A DNA stretch of 10,165 bases. It comes from CAYLZN01 sp964387935 (lineage in GTDB: Bacteria > Acidobacteriota > Vicinamibacteria > Vicinamibacterales > JAFNAJ01). The DNA lies in NCBI GenBank assembly GCA_964387935.1, contig CAYLZN010000217.1:1-10165 (forward strand), in the 5' to 3' direction. Made by a program: the position numbers and the translations under genes. Below are positions 6,750 to 10,165 of this stretch, one piece after another (within the stretch, counting starts at the first letter, position 1; each line of letters begins with the position of its first letter). A model generated the notes under the pieces. The model was not told where the DNA came from. It ran no database searches and saw nothing but the letters and a program-made list of their open reading frames with translations.

Positions 6750-7388
6750 ATGGGGCGGTCACAATCCAACGTCGAGGCGGCGACCGCAGGCAGGCCGCGC
6801 CGAGTGATGCTCCGTGAACGCCTGCTCGCCATGCTCGCCGAAGACACCCGGGTTCGCGGAGAGCTTGCTGCCGGCCGCGAGCTGTACGAAGGGTACGCGC
6901 CGCGCATGGCCGAGGTCCACCTGCGCAATGCCCGCGAGTTCGAGGCGATCGTCGCGGAGCACGGCTGGCCAGGTCGAACGCTCGTCGGCGAAGATGGCGC
7001 GCACGCCGCGTGGGTGGTGCTGCAGCACGCCATCGCGTGCCCCCATCTCATGCGCCGCTGCCACATCCTCCTGGCGGAAGCCGTTTCTCGAGGGGAGGCG
7101 GCCCCGGCGCACGCCGCGGCCCTCGAAGACCGGATCCGCGTCTTCGAGCAGCGTCCACAGCGCTACGGCACCCAGTTCGACTGGGACGAGCACGGCCGGA
7201 TGGCGCCGCTGCCCCTCGAGGATCCCGCCCGCGTGAACGAGTACCGCCGCGGCGTCGGGCTGGGTCCCCTCGAAGAGCGCCTCGAGCAGGTGCGGGCAGA
7301 ACTCGGACATGAACCTCCGCCGTCGGACTACCAGGTCCGTCGGCGAGCCGCGCTCGACTGGGCCCGCTCGGTCGGCTGGCTGGAGTGA
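6750..7388 (+). CDS. DUF6624 family protein
   Basis: A protein of up to 212 residues with the features of the DUF6624 family, whose function is unknown. Landmarks are RERLLAMLAEDTRVRGELA at 22-40, YAPRMAEVHLRNA at 49-61, EHGWPGRTLVGEDGAHAAW at 70-88, QHA at 92-94 and DRIRVFEQRPQRYGTQF at 127-143. The family is mostly helical; no signal peptide or membrane segment is present, so it is probably cytoplasmic. The start is uncertain. ATG at 6750 has no clear ribosome binding site, and the first 18 residues look unlike the family, which usually begins near MLRERL; GTG at 6804 or ATG at 6807 may be the true start, giving about 193 residues. The gene is divergent from the glycosylase gene and is followed by the promoter of the porin operon. 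Confidence 0.8.
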   Translation: MGRSQSNVEAATAGRPRRVMLRERLLAMLAEDTRVRGELAAGRELYEGYAPRMAEVHLRNAREFEAIVAEHGWPGRTLVGEDGAHAAWVVLQHAIACPHLMRRCHILLAEAVSRGEAAPAHAAALEDRIRVFEQRPQRYGTQFDWDEHGRMAPLPLEDPARVNEYRRGVGLGPLEERLEQVRAELGHEPPPSDYQVRRRAALDWARSVGWLE

Positions 7389-7392
7389 CACG

Positions 7393-7412
7393 GGCTCGAC
7401 GCGGCTCGACGC
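7393..7412. repeat. Perfect tandem 10-bp direct repeat upstream of a -10 box
   Basis: GGCTCGACGC occurs twice with no gap (7393-7402 and 7403-7412), immediately before TATAAT. The 10-base period places both copies on the same face of the helix, as expected for a regulator binding as a tandem dimer. The repeat occupies the spacer and the likely -35 region. It could also be a chance duplication. Confidence 0.6.
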
Positions 7413-7418
7413 TATAAT
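7413..7418 (+). promoter_or_regulatory. Consensus -10 element (TATAAT) of the porin-cupredoxin-sensor operon
   Basis: A perfect TATAAT lies 25 bases after the DUF6624 stop and about 70 bases before the porin start. No good TTGACA occurs at 16-18 bases upstream; GTGACA at 7385-7390 matches five of six but is 22 bases away, too far for normal sigma70 spacing. An activator binding the adjacent tandem repeat would explain a strong -10 with a weak -35. Confidence 0.6.
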
Positions 7419-7488
7419 CTCGGTTCGCCACTTCCCGAGTTGACCGGAACGAGCCGGCTGCTGAACGACACGGGCGCAGGCGCCACCT

Positions 7489-8823
7489 ATGATCGCGCTC
7501 CAGTTCATGACCGCCCCCGATCTTGTGGCGCGCCGCGAGTCGGGGTTGGCTGGCGTACCAACGGGGCAGCGCGCCCGGCCGTGGCTGATCGGCCTGGTGC
7601 TGGTCGCCGGCCTGCTGGTGCTCGGGCCGACGGTGGTACGCGGACAGGAGGCAGGCGCCCAGCCAGCATCCTCCCAGTCGCCGGAGGCCACCCCGCCCGT
7701 GGGCCCGCGCCTCGCCCTCGGCGCCGACCTCTCCGTCAACTTCGGACCGGACGACCCGTACTACTTCAACTACACCGACTACTACCAGAACGCACTCCGC
7801 CTGTTCGTCGGCGCCGTCGGCGTGTCGTGGGCCACGGCGTCGTGGCTCGACGCGGTGGGCGAAGTGCGTGTCGAGAACACGGATCGCGTGTTCGTGTCCG
7901 CGCTCTACGCGCGCGTGCGTCCGTGGCGACAGCACGCGCTCACCGTGTCAGCGGGGCGCGTCCCTCCGGTCTTCGGCGCGTTCTCGCTGACGCGTTACGG
8001 CAGCGACAATCCCCTGGTGTCGCGCCCGCTCGCATACCAGTATCTGACCACGTTGCGCGACGACGTGGTGCCTCCGTCCGCCGACTCACTGCTGTCGGTG
8101 CGCGGCCGCGGCTGGAGAGTCCGGTATCCCAACGCGGTCCCTGTCAGCCCCGGGAGGCCGGGCGTGCCGATTGTCTCGACGTCTCGATGGGACACCGGTG
8201 TGCTGGCGTCGGTCGCCTCCCGGCGCGTGAGCCTGTCCGGCGGCGTCACCGTGGGCACGCTGTCGGATCCACGAGTCGAGGACAACAACACCGGCAAGCA
8301 GCTCGTGGCGCGGGTGGAATGGCGGCCTTCCATGGCCTGGACGATCGGCGGCTCGGTCGCGGACGGCGCCTTCCTCAGCGACGAGGCCACGACCAACGCC
8401 GGCGCCGCCGGGCACCGGTGGCCGCAGCAGGCGCTTGGCCTCGATGCCGCGTTTGCCCGGGGCTACCTCCGCGTACGGGGGGAGGTCCTCTTCTCCTCGT
8501 GGACGGTGCCCGCTGTCATGGCGCCGCGGCTCGAGGACCCTCTCGGCGCGGCTGCCGGAATCCTCGAAGGAGTCTACCGCCTCCATCCCCGGTTCGACGT
8601 GGCGGCCCGCGGCGACTGGGTTGGCTTCTCGCCCATCAGCGGCACGCTGTACGGTGGCGATCCGACTCCCTGGGACGCCGACGTGGCTCGCGTCGAGCTG
8701 GGCGTCGCCTACAAGCTCACGAGGCGGGCCAGGCTCAAGCTGGTGTATCAACACAACTGGCGGTTCGGGGCGTCGCGCGACAGCGAGGGCTACCCGGCTA
8801 CTCAGCTTTCGGTGTGGTTCTGA
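7489..8823 (+). CDS. Outer-membrane beta-barrel (porin-like) protein
   Basis: A 444-residue predicted outer-membrane protein. A hydrophobic signal segment lies at about 31-50 (PWLIGLVLVAGLLVLGPTVV), followed by an Ala/Pro/Ser-rich spacer. The rest shows repeated alternating-polarity strands with many aromatic residues, for example LALGADLSVNFG, AVGEVRVEN, RVELGVAYKL and LKLVYQHNW. It ends in QLSVWF; a C-terminal Phe preceded by alternating hydrophobic residues is the usual recognition signal for barrel assembly. The N-terminal part before the signal segment is long, so the ATG at 7507 (residue 7) or a later start is possible; neither has a strong ribosome binding site. It is followed after 3 bases by the cupredoxin gene, so the two are probably co-transcribed. 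I recognise no specific porin family; transport of a small solute or metal is only an inference from context. Confidence 0.75.
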   Translation: MIALQFMTAPDLVARRESGLAGVPTGQRARPWLIGLVLVAGLLVLGPTVVRGQEAGAQPASSQSPEATPPVGPRLALGADLSVNFGPDDPYYFNYTDYYQNALRLFVGAVGVSWATASWLDAVGEVRVENTDRVFVSALYARVRPWRQHALTVSAGRVPPVFGAFSLTRYGSDNPLVSRPLAYQYLTTLRDDVVPPSADSLLSVRGRGWRVRYPNAVPVSPGRPGVPIVSTSRWDTGVLASVASRRVSLSGGVTVGTLSDPRVEDNNTGKQLVARVEWRPSMAWTIGGSVADGAFLSDEATTNAGAAGHRWPQQALGLDAAFARGYLRVRGEVLFSSWTVPAVMAPRLEDPLGAAAGILEGVYRLHPRFDVAARGDWVGFSPISGTLYGGDPTPWDADVARVELGVAYKLTRRARLKLVYQHNWRFGASRDSEGYPATQLSVWF

Positions 8824-8826
8824 CAC

Positions 8827-9507
8827 GTGATCCGACATCGGACGCTCGCCGTGCTCGTCGCCTGGCTCACCGCCCTGGTCGCCGGGGCGGCGGACTTGCG
8901 CACGGCGGGCGTCGCGATCCGCGGTCGAGTCGAGGTCGTCCTGCCCGGCTCGCCCGGGCGTCAGCCCGATGTCACCTCGACCGGAGCCCGGGTGCCCCGC
9001 GCCGTCGTGGACCGGCGCCGCGCGGTGGTCTATCTCGACTCGGCCCCACGCGCCGCCTTCGAGGAACCGGTGGAGCGTCGCGCCCGCATCGACCAGCGCG
9101 ACGAGTCGTTCGTGCCCCACCTGCTCGCCGTCACGGTGGGCACCACGGTGGACTTCCCCAACAGCGACACCGTCTACCACAACGTCTTCTCGCTGTCGCG
9201 CACGAAACCCTTCGACCTCGGCCGCTACGCCGCCGGACGGTCGAAATCGGTCACCTTCGACCGCCCCGGCATCGTCCGCGTGTTCTGTGACATCCACTCG
9301 CACATGAGCGCGTTCATCCTCATCTTCAGCCACCGCTACTTCGCGGTCACCGACAACGAGGGGCGCTACCGGATCGATGACGTCCCGTCCGGTACCTACA
9401 CGGTGGTGGCGTGGAACGAGGCGGTCACTGGAGCGTCGCGCACCGTCGTGGTGACGGGTGGGGCGGATACGGTCGTCGATTTCCGCCTGGGAAAGGGCGG
9501 CCCGTGA
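8827..9507 (+). CDS. Periplasmic cupredoxin with carboxypeptidase-regulatory-like domain
   Basis: A 226-residue exported protein, starting with GTG. A signal peptide covers about residues 1-21 (TLAVLVAWLTALVAGAA). The middle holds a plastocyanin/amicyanin-like copper fold: HLLAVTVGTTVDFPNSD at 98-114, H118 in VYHNVFSLS, FDLGRY, then C154, H157 and M160 in VFCDIHSHM. The C-x2-H-x2-M spacing matches amicyanin-type type 1 copper sites. From about residue 170 a short domain follows (YFAVTDNEGRYRIDDVPSGTYTVVAWNE), typical of carboxypeptidase-regulatory-like or transthyretin-like folds. Proteins of this layout are often annotated as methylamine utilisation proteins, but no methylamine dehydrogenase gene is visible here. 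The start has no clear ribosome binding site; coupling to the porin gene is likely. Its stop overlaps the next start as GTGA. Copper binding is well supported; the electron partner is unknown. Confidence 0.85.
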   Translation: MIRHRTLAVLVAWLTALVAGAADLRTAGVAIRGRVEVVLPGSPGRQPDVTSTGARVPRAVVDRRRAVVYLDSAPRAAFEEPVERRARIDQRDESFVPHLLAVTVGTTVDFPNSDTVYHNVFSLSRTKPFDLGRYAAGRSKSVTFDRPGIVRVFCDIHSHMSAFILIFSHRYFAVTDNEGRYRIDDVPSGTYTVVAWNEAVTGASRTVVVTGGADTVVDFRLGKGGP

Positions 9508-10165
9508 CACGGTGGCTCCGTCCGCTCCGCACCCGGATCTTCCTGGCGAACGCCGTGGTGGCGGTCTCGTCGATCCTGGCCGCCGTGTGGATGGTCAATC
9601 GCACGGTGACGGCCCAGGCGGATCGCGAGCTGCAGAAAGGCCTGGTCGAAGCCGGCACGCTCGTGGACGAGTACCGGCGGCTCTCGCTGACGCAGCTCTC
9701 GCAGTCCGCCAGGCTCGTCGCCGATCTGCCCCGGCTCAAGGCAGTCGTGGAGCTCGCCGATCCGCCCACCGTGGCGCCGCTCGCCGCCGACTACCGTCAG
9801 CAACTGGGTGCTGACGTGCTGGTGGTGCTCGATCGGGCCGGTCGGGTGCTCGCTCGCGCAGGCGCCGAGGACGTCGCCCCGCCCGTGTCCCTCGCGGCAG
9901 GCCTCCCGACGACTGGGCCCGCGCCGGTCACGTTCGCCCCCGGCCGGGACGGCATCCTGCAGCTCGTGACGGTCCCCATCTGGATCGACCCCGCCGCACC
10001 AGACATCCTGGGCACGCTCATCGTCGGGACCGCCCTCGACTCAGAATTCGCGTCGGGGATCAAGCGCCTGACCACGAGCGACATCGCCTTCGTCTGGGAG
10101 GGGCGGGTGCGGGCCGGCACGCTGTCGGCCACCTGGACCGACAGCCTGGACCAGGTGCTGCGCAC
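9504..10165 (+). CDS. Membrane-anchored Cache-type sensor protein, 3' end beyond window
   Basis: The N-terminal 220 residues of a sensor, open to the right edge. The GTG start overlaps the cupredoxin stop as GTGA. After a basic N-terminus (RWLRPLRTR) comes a membrane helix at about 13-31 (FLANAVVAVSSILAAVWMV). A predicted periplasmic region follows with a long helix (QADRELQKGLVEAGTLVDEYRR and onward to about 85). A Cache/PAS-like sheet then appears: LVVLDRAGRVLARAG at 106-120, LVTVPIW at 154-160, and LGTLIVGTALDSEFASGIKRLT at 169-190 with TSDIAFVWEGRVRAGTL. This is the usual extracytoplasmic part of histidine kinases, diguanylate cyclases or adenylate cyclases with HAMP domains; which one cannot be decided because the second helix and output domain are outside the window. 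Overlap with the cupredoxin gene suggests it senses the state of that protein or its ligand. Confidence 0.75.
   Translation, partial: MTRWLRPLRTRIFLANAVVAVSSILAAVWMVNRTVTAQADRELQKGLVEAGTLVDEYRRLSLTQLSQSARLVADLPRLKAVVELADPPTVAPLAADYRQQLGADVLVVLDRAGRVLARAGAEDVAPPVSLAAGLPTTGPAPVTFAPGRDGILQLVTVPIWIDPAAPDILGTLIVGTALDSEFASGIKRLTTSDIAFVWEGRVRAGTLSATWTDSLDQVLR

Noticed and set aside
7440..9290. Plus-strand open frame of 616 codons
   Set aside because: It overlaps the porin and cupredoxin genes in another frame and is Arg-rich without any recognisable motif, whereas the other frames have signal peptides, a barrel terminus and copper ligands.
8086..9510. Minus-strand open frame of 474 codons
   Set aside because: Antisense of the porin and cupredoxin genes; composition is charged and low in complexity, with no domain.
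9797..10165. Minus-strand open frame at the right edge
   Set aside because: Antisense of the Cache sensor, whose plus frame has a membrane helix, a Cache-like sheet and a start coupled to the preceding gene.

Overview
This GC-rich window most likely comes from an acidobacterium, probably of the Vicinamibacteria. The main clue is the gene at 2766-4799, whose protein has the layout of the VWFA-related domain found mainly in Acidobacteria, joined to a second domain that I recall from the same phylum. The GTG starts, the outer-membrane porin with a C-terminal Phe and the several secreted proteins fit a GC-rich Gram-negative cell. The taxonomic call is an inference; there is no rRNA or other marker here.

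Layout: (1) 1-467, minus strand: the 5' part of a gene for a coiled-coil protein with twelve tandem 7-residue repeats, running off the left edge. (2) 698-4799, plus strand: a three-gene operon in which each stop overlaps the next start as GTGA. It encodes a secreted DUF1080 (3-keto-disaccharide hydrolase-like) protein, an AtoE-type short-chain fatty acid transporter and a secreted VWFA-related protein. A strong hairpin at 4824-4852 follows it. (3) 6686-4864, minus strand: an AlkA-like 3-methyladenine DNA glycosylase, a YidB/DUF937 protein and a small NIPSNAP-like alpha/beta-barrel protein. The last is separated from the others by a hairpin, a likely -10 element and a palindrome. (4) 6750-7388, plus strand: a DUF6624 protein, divergent from the glycosylase. 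(5) 7489 to the right edge, plus strand: an outer-membrane beta-barrel, a secreted cupredoxin-fold copper protein fused to a carboxypeptidase-regulatory-like domain, and the N-terminal part of a membrane-anchored Cache-type sensor. This group follows a perfect TATAAT element preceded by a perfect tandem 10-bp repeat.

How the genes work together: the right-hand operon is the best candidate for a little-described system. It places a porin, a periplasmic type 1 copper protein and a transmembrane sensor under what looks like one promoter, with the sensor start overlapping the cupredoxin stop. Periplasmic copper or redox sensing is a reasonable hypothesis, but the output domain lies beyond the window. 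The left operon links carbohydrate breakdown and organic-acid transport with an acidobacterial envelope protein of unknown role. The remaining genes look like DNA repair and poorly characterised housekeeping functions. No tRNA, rRNA, CRISPR array, insertion sequence or phage gene was seen, and no gene-free stretch exceeds 300 bases.
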